Assembly (NCBI RefSeq): GCF_002964575.1
Contig: NZ_POQQ01000057.1
Coordinates: forward strand, 52,219 to 116,218
Direction of reading: 5' to 3'
Length of the DNA stretch: 64,000 nt
From: Streptococcus suis
GTDB lineage: Bacteria > Bacillota > Bacilli > Lactobacillales > Streptococcaceae
The translations under genes were made by a program, and so were the position numbers. The notes below the pieces were generated by a model that saw only the letters and a list, made by a program, of their open reading frames with translations, was not told the DNA's origin and ran no database searches. Shown one piece after another: positions 46,906 through 56,914 of the stretch (its first letter is position 1; each line of letters starts with the position of its first letter).

Positions 46906-48030
46906 ATGAATTCGTCATTTAAAGAAAAAGCTTTATTGATCTTACTGGCAGGAGCGACCCTTTTGGCAGTATTAAATTGGGATACGATTTACAAGGCTAT
47001 CCAAATTTTATTGGGAAGCATGAATTCCCTCTTTATTGGTAGTGTTATTGCCTTTATTTTGAATGTTCCTATGAAAAAATTGGAGGATCTGTTAGAAAAG
47101 GTCTCCTTTCTTGAAAAATCCAAGCGCTCCCTAGCCATTGTTGGAGTATTGATTGGTTTTCTTTTGATTGTCACTGGCTTGGTGGTTATTGTCTTGCCTA
47201 CCCTTATGACGACGGTATCCCAGTTGGTAACGGTTAGCAGCACGGCTATTCCTAAATCGGTCAATGCCTTGACAAGTTTTCTAGAAGAAAATGGGCTTTT
47301 GGCTGGTCAGGTTGGGGACCAGATTGCAGGAATGCTAGACCAGTTGAAAAACTTAACCTTTATTTCCAATCTGGTAACTCCTGTCTTGTCGGGCTTGGTA
47401 TCCAATGTCACGGGGATTTTCTCCAATACCATGACGCTTGTGATGGCTTTCTTCTTTACCTTGGCTATCTTGGGGAGCAAGGAACAATTGCAGTCTATGA
47501 CGGAAAAATTCTTAGAGGCTACTCTACCAGCCAAAGCGGTGAGGGTCATTGCTTACATCGGTGAAGTCATTATTGATACCTATGATAAATTCTTGATGAG
47601 CCAAATTGTAGAAGCCTGCATTATCGGAAGTCTGGTTTTTGTGACCTATTCTCTTTCTGGTATTCCTTATGCCAGCATGGCGGGAATTTTATCGGGTGTC
47701 TTATCATTCGTGCCTTACATTGGCCCCTTTACAGCCTGTCTGATTAGTGCCTTGTTTGTGGCAGTTCAAAATCCGCTCCTGGCACTCTGGTCTATTGTCC
47801 TCTTCCAGATTCTTCAGTTGATTGAGGGGAATGTGATTTATCCGCGCGTGGTCGGTCAATCAGTTGGACTTCCGACCCTCTTTACCCTAGCCGCAGCCTT
47901 GATTGGTGGAAACTTGTTTGGTTTGCTTGGGATGGTCTTCTTTACCCCCATTTTTGCGGTTATTTACCGTCTGGTTCGTGAATGGGTGGCCAGTCGCTTG
48001 AAAAAGCAAGAGGATGCGACAGTCAGTTAA
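46906..48030 (+). CDS. AI-2E family transporter (YdgG/PerM-like)
   Basis: 374 residues with about eight membrane helices, an UPF0118/AI-2E family permease. The C-terminal half has the family pattern SFVPYIGPFTACLISALFVA and QLIEGNVIYPRVVGQSVGLP. Members include putative autoinducer-2 exporters and Na+/H+ antiporters, so the substrate is open. Monocistronic, with its own terminator. Confidence 0.88.
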   Translation: MNSSFKEKALLILLAGATLLAVLNWDTIYKAIQILLGSMNSLFIGSVIAFILNVPMKKLEDLLEKVSFLEKSKRSLAIVGVLIGFLLIVTGLVVIVLPTLMTTVSQLVTVSSTAIPKSVNALTSFLEENGLLAGQVGDQIAGMLDQLKNLTFISNLVTPVLSGLVSNVTGIFSNTMTLVMAFFFTLAILGSKEQLQSMTEKFLEATLPAKAVRVIAYIGEVIIDTYDKFLMSQIVEACIIGSLVFVTYSLSGIPYASMAGILSGVLSFVPYIGPFTACLISALFVAVQNPLLALWSIVLFQILQLIEGNVIYPRVVGQSVGLPTLFTLAAALIGGNLFGLLGMVFFTPIFAVIYRLVREWVASRLKKQEDATVS

Positions 48031-48033
48031 AAT

Positions 48034-48062
48034 AGAAAGTGAGTCGTTCTCGCTTTCTTTTA
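48034..48062 (+). terminator. Intrinsic terminator after the AI-2E family gene
   Basis: 10-bp stem AGAAAGTGAG / CTCGCTTTCT (one G-U), loop TCGTT, then TTTTATTTTT. Confidence 0.85.
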
Positions 48063-48076
48063 TTTTTGTTGTTTTT

Positions 48077-48085
48077 ATGCTATAC
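48077..48085 (+). promoter_or_regulatory. Extended -10 promoter of nrdR
   Basis: TGCTATACT about 30 nt before the nrdR start. Confidence 0.6.
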
Positions 48086-48117
48086 TGAAGTGATAAAGAA
48101 GATGTAGGAGTGAGAGT

Positions 48118-48609
48118 ATGCGTTGTCCAAAGTGTCAAAGTTTGAAATCAAGTGTTATTGATAGTCGTCAGGCTGAAGATGGCAATACCATCCGTCGCCG
48201 TCGTTCTTGCGATCAATGTGGTCAACGTTTTACCACCTATGAACGTGTTGAAGAAAAAACCTTAGTCGTTGTGAAGAAGGATGGGACCAGGGAGCAGTTT
48301 TCCCGTGAAAAGATTTTCAATGGGATTATTCGTTCTGCTCAAAAACGTCCAGTATCAACCAGTGATATTGATGAAGTGGTCAATCGGATCGAACAGAAGG
48401 TTCGCGCTCAAAGCGACGGAGAAGTCGAAAGTGACGTCATTGGTAATTTTGTCATGGATGAACTGGTGGAGCTGGATGAAATCACCTATGTGCGTTTCGC
48501 CTCTGTCTATCGTTCCTTTAAGGATGTAGAAGAATTGGAGAACTTGCTCAAACAGATGATTTCTAAGGGTAGTAAAGTAAAGTCAGGTGCTGCCAATGAA
48601 ACCAAGTGA
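48118..48609 (+). CDS. nrdR: Ribonucleotide reductase repressor NrdR
   Basis: 163 residues: zinc ribbon with CPKC and CDQCG (3-34), then the ATP-cone (about 49-139). It represses ribonucleotide reductase genes when bound to dATP. TAGGAG before the ATG. Overlaps dnaB by 14 nt, so nrdR-dnaB-dnaI form one operon, linking dNTP control to replication initiation as in many Firmicutes. Confidence 0.96.
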   Translation: MRCPKCQSLKSSVIDSRQAEDGNTIRRRRSCDQCGQRFTTYERVEEKTLVVVKKDGTREQFSREKIFNGIIRSAQKRPVSTSDIDEVVNRIEQKVRAQSDGEVESDVIGNFVMDELVELDEITYVRFASVYRSFKDVEELENLLKQMISKGSKVKSGAANETK

Positions 48610-49747
48610 TTTATTTACCTATATCAAGACTAGTCCCTTTACACCAGACATTGTCAGCCTCAGCCAGTGCTATCAACCGATCATCGGTTTTGATGCCCTA
48701 GCCCTCTACTACTACCTCTATAGTTTCTCGGATCAGGGCCAGGGACGTTTTAAATGGACGACAATTCTCAACCATATGGATTTTGGGATGAAACGCTTGG
48801 AGCAGGCCTTGGATCTCTTATCTGCCATGGGGCTCCTGCAAGTCTATCGGGCAGATGAGTTGACGGGGCTAGCCTTACAGGCACCGCTGTCTGTCAAACA
48901 ATTTGTGGACAAGCCCCTATACAAACAGCTATTGGCACAACGAATAGGTGAAGCCAGTGTAGAAGGCTTACAGGGTTCCAGACCTCCTCAAGAAAAGAAT
49001 GTATCCAAGACCTTCTCTCAGGTCTTTACGCTTACTGGTCAGATTGAGGGGAGGTTTGAACCCAAACATGATTTTGACTGGTCTGCCTTCAAGGCCTTGA
49101 TGGCAAAAGACAAGCTTCTTTTTCAAGATGAAGCAGAGGACATTATTGCTCTTAGTCACATAGCAGAGCAGGCAGGGTGGACTTGGTTGGAAACCTATCG
49201 TCAGGCAAAGGTAACGGCGATTGGACAGACTATCTCGACCAAGCGCTTGCAGCAGTCACGTCAGGCTAAACAGGTGCCTGCAGGTCATTTAAGTCCTCAG
49301 GAACAGGCCATTGTTCGAGAGGCAAAAGCTAAGTCAAGTTCGGCTTTGCTCGCTTTTATCAAGGAACAACGTAAGGCGGTCCCGACTGACACAGAGAAAA
49401 AGTGCTTGAAAGATCTGGCAAACTTGGGCTTGCTAGATGAAGTCATCAATGTCTTGGTCCTCTATACTTTTAACAAGGTGGATTCGGCCAATCTAAATGA
49501 AAAATATGCCATGAAGCTGGGCAATGATTTCTCCTATAAAGGAATTGCTAGTGCAGAGGCAGCTGTTCTTTACCTAAGAGAGTTGAAAACAGGTCAAGCG
49601 GTCACCAAGCCGATCCAGCCACAAAAAACCAATGTGCCTGACTGGAGTAAGGAAGAGGTTCAGCAAGAACAAACGCAAGAAGGTCAAGCCAAGCTGGCTG
49701 CCCTTTATCGTGAATTAGAAGAAATGGAAAACAAAGGAGGTAGCTGA
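48596..49747 (+). CDS. dnaB: Replication initiation / membrane attachment protein DnaB (Bacillus type)
   Basis: 383 residues. N-terminal winged-helix region ([19 protein letters not shown]) and a C-terminal DnaB/DnaD-like domain (about 290-345, with [14 protein letters not shown]). It helps load the replicative helicase with DnaI and DnaD. The start at 48596 (MKPSDLF) is used rather than the earlier TTG at 48587. The stop overlaps the dnaI start (TGATG). Confidence 0.88.
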   Translation: MKPSDLFTYIKTSPFTPDIVSLSQCYQPIIGFDALALYYYLYSFSDQGQGRFKWTTILNHMDFGMKRLEQALDLLSAMGLLQVYRADELTGLALQAPLSVKQFVDKPLYKQLLAQRIGEASVEGLQGSRPPQEKNVSKTFSQVFTLTGQIEGRFEPKHDFDWSAFKALMAKDKLLFQDEAEDIIALSHIAEQAGWTWLETYRQAKVTAIGQTISTKRLQQSRQAKQVPAGHLSPQEQAIVREAKAKSSSALLAFIKEQRKAVPTDTEKKCLKDLANLGLLDEVINVLVLYTFNKVDSANLNEKYAMKLGNDFSYKGIASAEAAVLYLRELKTGQAVTKPIQPQKTNVPDWSKEEVQQEQTQEGQAKLAALYRELEEMENKGGS

Positions 49748-50646
49748 TGAAATCAGTACAAGACAGGCTGTCGCAGGCAGCCAATCCAAGTCCAAAATCT
49801 TATCAGCAACTCTATCAGGAGATAGTGAGTGATCCTGAAGTCGCTGCTTTTATCAAAAAAGAAGGCTTGAGCCAGCAGGAAATCACTCTGTCCATTTCAA
49901 AGTTTTTGGAATATATCAGCCAGCGCGACCTCTTTGTCAAGCAAGACCAAGCCTATATTGCTAAGGGGTACCAACCAGTTTTGGTCATGAATGAGGGCTA
50001 TGCGGATGTGTCCTATCTTGAGACAGAGGAATTGGTCGAATACCGTCGTTTGGAAGCTATCAAGAACCGCATCCAGCTCATCAATATGCCAGCAAGTTTG
50101 AAAAATGTAACCGTGGCGGATATTGATAAGAGCGATGAAAATCGTGTGGAAGTCATGCTAGCCATTGCGGATTTTGTCAAACGCTTTGAGGAAAAGCCAA
50201 AAGGTCTTTACATCTATGGCAATTTCGGTATTGGAAAAAGTTATTTGATGGCTTATTTAGCCAATTTGTTGTCCAAGACCCATCTTCAATCGACCACCAT
50301 GCTCCATTATCCGACCTTTGTTGTTGATATCAAAAATGCCATCAAAGATGGTTCTGTCAAGGAGCGAATTGATGAAATCAAGATGGCTCAGGTATTGGTG
50401 CTAGATGACATTGGAGCGGAGCAACATAGTCCGTGGGTGCGTGACGATGTTCTGCAGGTCATTCTGCAATACCGTATGCAGGAGAATTTACCGACCTTCT
50501 TTACGTCCAATTTCTCCCTTGATGATTTGGAACGGCATTTCGCCTCTGGTAAGTCTGGTGATGAAACTTGGCAGGCCAAACGGGTTATGGAGCGGATTCG
50601 TTATCTGGCTCGCGATTTGCATTTGAAAGGAAAGAACCGCCGATGA
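49747..50646 (+). CDS. dnaI: Helicase loader DnaI
   Basis: A 299-residue AAA+ ATPase. N-terminal helicase-binding part, Walker A GNFGIGKSYLMA, Walker B VLVLDDIG, and sensor region TSNFSLDDLERH. Loads the DnaC/DnaB-type helicase at the origin and at restart sites. Overlaps its upstream partner by 1 nt and the nitroreductase gene by 4 nt. Confidence 0.94.
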   Translation: MKSVQDRLSQAANPSPKSYQQLYQEIVSDPEVAAFIKKEGLSQQEITLSISKFLEYISQRDLFVKQDQAYIAKGYQPVLVMNEGYADVSYLETEELVEYRRLEAIKNRIQLINMPASLKNVTVADIDKSDENRVEVMLAIADFVKRFEEKPKGLYIYGNFGIGKSYLMAYLANLLSKTHLQSTTMLHYPTFVVDIKNAIKDGSVKERIDEIKMAQVLVLDDIGAEQHSPWVRDDVLQVILQYRMQENLPTFFTSNFSLDDLERHFASGKSGDETWQAKRVMERIRYLARDLHLKGKNRR

Positions 50647-51362
50647 ATGAAACCATTGATTTGATGCTGAACCATACTTCCGTCCGTCGTTTTACGGAGG
50701 AACCCATTGAGGCGGAACAGTTGCAAGCTATTCTTTCAGCTGGGCGAGCTGCGTCTAGCTGGAAGAATTTCCAGTCTTATTCCATCATTGTGGTGCAGTC
50801 GGAGGAGAAAAAACAGGCTCTCTACGATTTGGTGCCCCAGCCAGCTATCTTGCAGGCCAAGGCAATTTTACTCTTTGTAGGGGACCACAACCGTGCCAGC
50901 AAGGCAGCTCAACTCCATGGTTCAGACTTTGAAGCCAAAGGAACAGAGAATCTCCTGATTTCTTCTGTTGACGCGGCTCTAGCAGGGCAAAATGCCCTTT
51001 TAGCAGCTGAAAGCCTGGGTTATGGTGGTGTCTTCATCGGTATGATTCGCCATAAGGCTTTGGCAATAGCAGAGCTGTTCAACTTGCCAGATTATACCTA
51101 TCCCATTTTCTGTATTGCACTGGGTCGACCAGCCCAAAACCATCCTGTTAAGCCACGTTTGGCAGCGGAAGCCATTGTCTTCCAAGAAGAATATGTGGAG
51201 CAAGGCGTGGAAGTCATCCAAGCCTACGACCAAGTCCAGACAGACTATGCAGGTGCCCGTCAGACAGAAACCTGGTCGGAGCGTTTGATTGCCCAGTTTG
51301 GTCAGCCAGAACAACCTGAAACGAGGGCTGTATTAGAAAAAATAAATTATTGTAAGTTATAG
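50643..51362 (+). CDS. Nitroreductase-family NAD(P)H oxidoreductase (NfrA-like)
   Basis: 239-residue FMN enzyme. SVRRFTEEPIEAEQL is the N-terminal FMN motif, ESLGYGGVFIG the second conserved block. Related to NfrA/NfsA flavin reductases. The ATG at 50643 overlaps the dnaI stop and has AAAGGAAAG before it; the longer frame lies inside dnaI. The last codons (Lys-Leu and the TAG stop) fall in the terminal repeat of a MITE-like element, so the original C-terminus may have been changed by the insertion. Confidence 0.88.
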   Translation: MNETIDLMLNHTSVRRFTEEPIEAEQLQAILSAGRAASSWKNFQSYSIIVVQSEEKKQALYDLVPQPAILQAKAILLFVGDHNRASKAAQLHGSDFEAKGTENLLISSVDAALAGQNALLAAESLGYGGVFIGMIRHKALAIAELFNLPDYTYPIFCIALGRPAQNHPVKPRLAAEAIVFQEEYVEQGVEVIQAYDQVQTDYAGARQTETWSERLIAQFGQPEQPETRAVLEKINYCKL

Positions 51363-51465
51363 TCTTTTTATTTGCTTTTAGTACTAGGCAACGAGCTGCA
51401 GACAGTACTGGAGTACGGCAAAGCGAGTTAACGACGTAATAAAAGATAAACGAAAACGACTATAT
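51358..51465. mobile_element. Compact MITE-like repeat
   Basis: A 108-bp element with TATAGTC ... GACTATA ends and inverted termini of about 25 nt (TATAGTCTTTTTATTTGCTT against TATAGTCGTTTTCGTTTATC). It shares the 36-nt core with the element at 17645-17860 in inverse orientation but lacks both hairpin modules. It lies between the nitroreductase gene and der. Confidence 0.78.
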
Positions 51466-51481
51466 TAGAAGAGGAGGAGCA

Positions 51482-52792
51482 ATGGCTCAACCAACTATTG
51501 CCATCGTTGGCCGTCCCAACGTTGGAAAATCAACACTTTTTAACCGTATTGCGGGGGAACGCATTTCTATCGTAGAAGATGTGGAAGGTGTGACCCGCGA
51601 CCGTATTTATGCCATTGGTGAGTGGCTCAATCGCAAGTTTTCCTTGATTGATACAGGCGGTATCGATGATGTGGATGCACCTTTCATGGAGCAAATCAAG
51701 CATCAGGCCGAGATTGCCATGGATGAAGCAGATGTTATCGTCTTTGTCGTATCAGGCAAAGAAGGTGTGACGGATGCTGACGAGTATGTATCGCGTATCC
51801 TTTATAAGACAAACAAACCTGTCATTCTGGTTGTCAACAAGGTCGACAACCCTGAGATGCGGAATGACATCTACGATTTCTATTCACTTGGACTTGGCGA
51901 TCCTTACCCAGTATCTTCTGTACACGGTATCGGAACCGGGGATGTCTTGGATGCTATCATTGAAAATCTTCCAGTTCAAGAAGTAGAAGAAAATCCAGAC
52001 ATTATCAAGTTCAGCTTGATTGGTCGTCCAAACGTTGGTAAATCCAGTTTGATTAACGCTATTTTGGGTGAAGAGCGAGTGATTGCTTCGCCTGTTGCTG
52101 GAACAACTCGTGATGCTATTGATACGCACTTTACAGACCCAGAAGGTCAGGAATTTACCATGATTGACACCGCAGGGATGCGCAAGTCTGGTAAGGTCTA
52201 TGAAAATACCGAGAAATACTCTGTTATGCGTGCCATGCGTGCCATTGAGCGTTCCGATGTCATATTGATGGTTATCAATGCCGAAGAAGGCATTCGTGAG
52301 TACGACAAACGCATCGCTGGTTTTGCTCATGAAGCTGGTAAGGGAATGATTATCGTGGTCAACAAGTGGGACACGCTTGAAAAAGACAACCACACCATGA
52401 AGCAGTGGGAAGATGATATTCGTGACCAGTTTCAGTATTTATCATACGCACCGATTATTTTTGTATCGGCTTTGACCAAGCAACGCTTGCACAAATTGCC
52501 TGAGATGATCAAGGCTATTAGTGAAAGCCAGAATACCCGCATTCCGTCGGCTGTCCTCAACGATGTCATCATGGATGCCATTGCCATTAACCCGACACCG
52601 ACTGATAAAGGGAAACGCCTCAAGATTTTCTACGCGACACAAGTTGCGACCAAGCCACCAACCTTTGTGGTCTTTGTCAACGAAGAAGAGCTCATGCACT
52701 TCTCCTATATGCGTTTCTTGGAAAATCAAATCCGCAAGGCCTTTGTCTTTGAAGGAACACCAATTCATCTGATTGCACGGAAACGGAAATAA
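51482..52792 (+). CDS. der: Ribosome assembly GTPase Der
   Basis: 436 residues with two tandem G domains ([12 protein letters not shown] at ~10; [12 protein letters not shown] at ~181; G4 motifs NKVD and NKWD) and a C-terminal KH-like domain. It acts in 50S subunit maturation and is essential. GAGGAGGAG before the ATG. Its promoter must lie in or near the MITE-like element if it is not read from the dnaB-dnaI transcript. Confidence 0.97.
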   Translation: MAQPTIAIVGRPNVGKSTLFNRIAGERISIVEDVEGVTRDRIYAIGEWLNRKFSLIDTGGIDDVDAPFMEQIKHQAEIAMDEADVIVFVVSGKEGVTDADEYVSRILYKTNKPVILVVNKVDNPEMRNDIYDFYSLGLGDPYPVSSVHGIGTGDVLDAIIENLPVQEVEENPDIIKFSLIGRPNVGKSSLINAILGEERVIASPVAGTTRDAIDTHFTDPEGQEFTMIDTAGMRKSGKVYENTEKYSVMRAMRAIERSDVILMVINAEEGIREYDKRIAGFAHEAGKGMIIVVNKWDTLEKDNHTMKQWEDDIRDQFQYLSYAPIIFVSALTKQRLHKLPEMIKAISESQNTRIPSAVLNDVIMDAIAINPTPTDKGKRLKIFYATQVATKPPTFVVFVNEEELMHFSYMRFLENQIRKAFVFEGTPIHLIARKRK

Positions 52793-52813
52793 AAGAGGGG
52801 AACCTCTTTTTTC
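52791..52813 (+). terminator. Intrinsic terminator after der
   Basis: Perfect 8-bp stem AAAAGAGG / CCTCTTTT, loop GGAA, then TTTC; starts within the stop codon. Confidence 0.9.
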
Positions 52814-52861
52814 TTTGCAACTGTTCGCAAATATGCTAGAATAGGGCTAGGAGGTGTTGGT

Positions 52862-53200
52862 ATGGTAGCGTTTCCGATTTGGCGAATTTTCTTTATACTG
52901 CTTTCTGTTTCTACTTTTTATTTTATTTTCTATGAAGATAGTCAGTATAAACCTTTTGGCTTTCGGTATTGGCTGGGACTAGTGGCTTGCATCTGGCTCA
53001 ATTTGGTGACTTTGGCATCCTATTTTATCGCCTTTACAGGCGGTTCGATTATGGCCAATAATCAGTATAAAATGCCATTGGTCGTGATATTCCTTTTTTG
53101 TCTATTCGTGGCTAGTATGCTTTCCATACTTTCCTTTAAGGCTATTAAGATTGTGATTCGACGAACCAAATATTACCGACAGGTCGGAAAGGAAGGCTAG
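52862..53200 (+). CDS. Small membrane protein with PFGFRYWLG motif (paralogue 1)
   Basis: 112 residues, not recognised. Three hydrophobic segments (IFFILLSVSTFYFIFY; LVACIWLNLVTLASYFIAF; LVVIFLFCLFVASMLSILSF) and a basic C-terminus (RRTKYYRQ). The motif YKPFGFRYWLGL is shared with the next gene. TAGGAGG before the start. Confidence 0.62.
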   Translation: MVAFPIWRIFFILLSVSTFYFIFYEDSQYKPFGFRYWLGLVACIWLNLVTLASYFIAFTGGSIMANNQYKMPLVVIFLFCLFVASMLSILSFKAIKIVIRRTKYYRQVGKEG

Positions 53201-53201
53201 T

Positions 53202-53522
53202 ATGGAATTTTTTGGTGAGCTGCTAGTGGAGTTTTTGACTGGATTGGCAGACTTTGATGAAAGAAAATATCCTCCTTTTGGCTTTCGTTATTGGTTGGGT
53301 TGGTTGGGGCTTCTGACCAACCTCTTAATGCTTGGCTTGCTTGGTTTTGTTCTAGCAGTTTTCTTCCTGATGTTTGCGGGAGGAAGGGGTTGGAGTTTCC
53401 TCGTTTTAGCTCTCCTTTTCATGCCTATTCTGTTCTTTTGGTTCTATAAAACCCATGGTTTTATCAGGAAAATGTGGCATGTCACACTGTATTATAGAAA
53501 GATTTCTAAGAACATCAGTTGA
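53202..53522 (+). CDS. Small membrane protein with PFGFRYWLG motif (paralogue 2)
   Basis: 106 residues, not recognised. It shares YPPFGFRYWLGW, the helix layout and the ...TLYYRKIS tail with the preceding gene, so the two are tandem paralogues; they are 1 nt apart and surely cotranscribed. AAAGGAAG before the ATG, followed by a terminator. Confidence 0.62.
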   Translation: MEFFGELLVEFLTGLADFDERKYPPFGFRYWLGWLGLLTNLLMLGLLGFVLAVFFLMFAGGRGWSFLVLALLFMPILFFWFYKTHGFIRKMWHVTLYYRKISKNIS

Positions 53523-53540
53523 GTGAACTGGTGTTTTTTT
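53511..53540 (+). terminator. Intrinsic terminator after the paralogue pair
   Basis: AACATCAGTT / AACTGGTGTT (one G-U), loop GAGTG, followed by TTTTTGG; overlaps the stop codon. Confidence 0.85.
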
Positions 53541-53627
53541 GGTGCCTTGGTAAAGAATTCTTACTTGAAATAAGCTATAATGAAAAGATAATATTTTAGA
53601 TTGTGCTAAGTCAGAAGAGGTAGTTGA

Positions 53628-56600
53628 ATGGGTCGGATGATGCCTGGGCGAATTCGCCAAGAAGGAATTGATTTGTATGAGGCTGGGAAACTGACTGTTC
53701 TTCATAGTGAGAATGGGAAGATGGAGCTGGATATTGCTGGAGAGCGCTTTATTTATAGTGATGATGACAGTGATTTACTCTGTAGTTGTGACTTATTTCA
53801 AAGAAAGGGCTACTGTCAGCATCTGGCTGCCACGGAGTATTATTTAAAAAATGATGGGGCTGGGAAAGATCTGAAGCAGTCATTGAAGGAAGAAGGGGAG
53901 CAACATAAGGAAACGGTGCGTCGGACCTATTTTGGTGGCCTCTTTTTAGATGAGATTTTGGGGTCAAAACCAGAAGAACTGGGTATCAAATACCGTCTGT
54001 CTGTAGAGGGAAATCTCTTGCCCTATGACCGACAGATTGATTGGACTTTGAAAATCAGTCGCTTGCCAGATACCCGTGCCTATATTGTGCGGGACATCGG
54101 TGCTTTTTTGCGTTTGCTCAAGACCAATGGCCATTACCAAATCGGGAAAAATTACTACGAGCAGTTGGCCTATGAAAATTTTGATGAGCCCAGTCAGGCT
54201 GTCCTAGATTTACTTTGGAACTTGGTTCCGGAGAAGGCGAGTATAGATTCGGATATTTTGATTCACTTTGGCCGACATTTTCGGTTGCCGCAGGCCTATT
54301 TTGAAGAGGGCTTAGAATTGTTGAATCGGCTGGATGGCTTTGTCTTTACCTACCAGCAGCAATCCTATTCGTCCTTGATGGTGCTTCCTTTGACGGAGGA
54401 AGATGGTCTGTATCATTTTGAAGTAACGGTCCATACGCTCATGATTGAAATGGTCATTCATGAAAAACGTGTCCGTCCTCTCTTTCAAGGTCGTTACATC
54501 TTGGTAGATGGCGTTATTTATTGTGCGAATCGGAAGCAGGAACAGCTAATTGCCCGGATTTCGAATTTGGTTCCTACCGAGTCAGGCTTGAGAAAGGTCC
54601 AGGTTGACTTTCAAGATCAGAATCGCTTGGCGCTGACTTTGCTGGATTTGCAGACCATAGGGACGGTCAAGGCACCCAAACGCTTTAAAATCCATGATTT
54701 TACACCTCATTTCCATATGGAGATGGAGGCAAGTGGTAGCTTAATCTTGCATTTGGTTTTGGATTTTGACGGTCGCTTGGTCAGAAGTGAGGATGAATTG
54801 AGTCTGCTGCCATTTGCCAGTCATTTCCAACACCTAGAGTCTGTCTATCAGGCAATCGGTTTGGCGGGTTTTCGTGGCAAATACCTGGCTCATAGACCTG
54901 CTCTTTGCCAACAGGAAGTCTATCCTTTTTTCCGCCAGCAGTTACCACTTTTAGAGAGCATGGGGCAGGTGCATCTATCAGAAAATCTTCAGTCTCTTGT
55001 GATAGAAGCCAAACCTCAGTTGGAAATCGTCAGAAATGGCTCGCTTTTGGATATTTCATTTGATCTGACAGGCATTGCTCAATCCGAAATTGATCAGGCT
55101 CTGGAAGCCTTACTCAATCAAGAAGACCACTATACAAGTCCAAGTGGTAAGGTTCTAGTCTTTGATGAGGAAACCAAGAAAATTAGCCAGACCCTGCTTC
55201 AGCTAAGAGCCAAGCATGGCAAGGGTGGGCAGGTGCAGGTTCATGCCTTGGCAGGTTATCAATTAGCCCAGTCCCTGTCAGGCTTTGATCAGGTTCGTTT
55301 TTCCAAGGATTTTCAGGAAATGGCTGCCTATCTTGCTCAGCCAGACAGTTTTCCAATGCCAGATGTGGATGTGAAAACAGCGCTTAGGGACTACCAGCAA
55401 ACAGGTGTTAAATGGCTGTCCATGCTGGATCATTATGGTTTTGGCGGTATTTTGGCGGATGATATGGGACTTGGCAAGACCCTGCAAACCATTGCCTTTC
55501 TGTCCAGTCGGATGACGGAGACTACTCGTGTGTTGATTTTGGCCCCCTCTAGTTTGATTTACAACTGGGCGGAAGAATGCAAGCGATTTGCTCCAGACTT
55601 GGACCTAGCTGTTGTTCATGGAAGTAAGGAGCAGCGAGTAGACGTGATTGGTCAGGAACATCAAATCTTTGTAACCTCCTATCCATCCTTTAGACAGGAT
55701 AGTGACCTCTATAAGCAAGAACATTTTGATTACCTGATTTTAGATGAAGCCCAGGTCATGAAAAATGCCCAATCCAAAATTGCTCAGTTACTGAGAGAAT
55801 TTGAGGTTGGAAACTGTTTTGCACTTTCGGGTACCCCTATTGAAAATCATTTGACTGAATTATGGTCTATTTTTCAAATTGTTCTCCCAGGTTTATTGCC
55901 CGGAAAACAAGCCTTTGGGAAATTGGCAACCAAGGACATTGCTAGAAGCATTCAGCCCTTTGTCCTCAGACGGCATAAGGAAGATGTTCTGCAGGAACTG
56001 CCTGACTTGACGGAGATCAATGTTTTAAATGAATTGACAGATGAACAGAAGACCATCTACCTAGCCCAGCTCCAGCAAATGCAGTCCAAAATTATGGGTG
56101 CAGATGATGCCCAAATCAATCGAAGCAAGATTGAAATTTTATCTGGGATTACGCGATTACGTCAAATCTGTGATACGCCTAGTCTCTTTATGGATGATTT
56201 TCAAGGTGAGAGTGGCAAGCTCAATAGCCTGAAAGAACTGTTGGTGCAACTGAAAGAGGGGGAACACAGGGTCTTGATTTTCTCCCAATTTAGAAACATG
56301 CTGGAGCAAATTGAAGCGCAATTAAATGAGCTTGGTCTGACTTCCTATACGTTGACGGGCTCAACCCCGGCCAATCAACGCCAAGAAATGACCCAGGCCT
56401 TTAATGCAGGTAGTCGGGATGTCTTCCTCATTTCCTTGAAAGCAGGTGGGGTTGGTCTCAATTTGACTGGTGCAGACACGGTTATTCTGGTTGACCTCTG
56501 GTGGAACCCTGCTGTGGAAGCCCAGGCCATTAGCCGTGCCCATCGAATGGGTCAGACTGAAAAGGTGGAATGTTACCGCCTGATTACCAGAGGAACCATT

Positions 56601-56723
56601 GAAGAAAAAATCCAAGTCCTGCAAGAAAATAAGAAAAATCTAGTCAAAACGGTTCTCGATGGAAATGAAAGTCGTGCAAACTTGACGGTTGAAGATATTC
56701 GTGCTATTTTGGGGATAGAATGA
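53628..56723 (+). CDS. SNF2-family helicase with SWIM zinc finger
   Basis: A 1031-residue SWI2/SNF2-type ATPase. A SWIM zinc finger (CSCDLFQRKGYCQHLA, about 51-66) is followed by a long central region. The motor starts at about 580, with motif I ADDMGLGKTLQT, motif II DEAQ, motif V LKAGGVGLNL and motif VI AISRAHRMGQ. Bacterial members (RapA-like/HepA group) move on DNA and are linked to transcription or repair; the exact role is unknown. Weak ribosome site AGAGG before the ATG; TATAAT at 53576-53581 may be its -10. Confidence 0.88.
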   Translation: MGRMMPGRIRQEGIDLYEAGKLTVLHSENGKMELDIAGERFIYSDDDSDLLCSCDLFQRKGYCQHLAATEYYLKNDGAGKDLKQSLKEEGEQHKETVRRTYFGGLFLDEILGSKPEELGIKYRLSVEGNLLPYDRQIDWTLKISRLPDTRAYIVRDIGAFLRLLKTNGHYQIGKNYYEQLAYENFDEPSQAVLDLLWNLVPEKASIDSDILIHFGRHFRLPQAYFEEGLELLNRLDGFVFTYQQQSYSSLMVLPLTEEDGLYHFEVTVHTLMIEMVIHEKRVRPLFQGRYILVDGVIYCANRKQEQLIARISNLVPTESGLRKVQVDFQDQNRLALTLLDLQTIGTVKAPKRFKIHDFTPHFHMEMEASGSLILHLVLDFDGRLVRSEDELSLLPFASHFQHLESVYQAIGLAGFRGKYLAHRPALCQQEVYPFFRQQLPLLESMGQVHLSENLQSLVIEAKPQLEIVRNGSLLDISFDLTGIAQSEIDQALEALLNQEDHYTSPSGKVLVFDEETKKISQTLLQLRAKHGKGGQVQVHALAGYQLAQSLSGFDQVRFSKDFQEMAAYLAQPDSFPMPDVDVKTALRDYQQTGVKWLSMLDHYGFGGILADDMGLGKTLQTIAFLSSRMTETTRVLILAPSSLIYNWAEECKRFAPDLDLAVVHGSKEQRVDVIGQEHQIFVTSYPSFRQDSDLYKQEHFDYLILDEAQVMKNAQSKIAQLLREFEVGNCFALSGTPIENHLTELWSIFQIVLPGLLPGKQAFGKLATKDIARSIQPFVLRRHKEDVLQELPDLTEINVLNELTDEQKTIYLAQLQQMQSKIMGADDAQINRSKIEILSGITRLRQICDTPSLFMDDFQGESGKLNSLKELLVQLKEGEHRVLIFSQFRNMLEQIEAQLNELGLTSYTLTGSTPANQRQEMTQAFNAGSRDVFLISLKAGGVGLNLTGADTVILVDLWWNPAVEAQAISRAHRMGQTEKVECYRLITRGTIEEKIQVLQENKKNLVKTVLDGNESRANLTVEDIRAILGIE

Positions 56724-56914
56724 GCTCAATTTGATATTAGTTACTTGAGTCTTATAGCCGTTTATCAACTGCAAGGTGGTTAGAGTTTCCAAAGTCCAAA
56801 CATTGCAGAGTTAAAAGAACCTTTAGTTAAGGAAAAAATAAGCAAAAATGGTATAATTAAGGGATACTAGGATTAGTAAGAATGATTTCATGTAAAGGAG
56901 ATGAGAACACGAAC

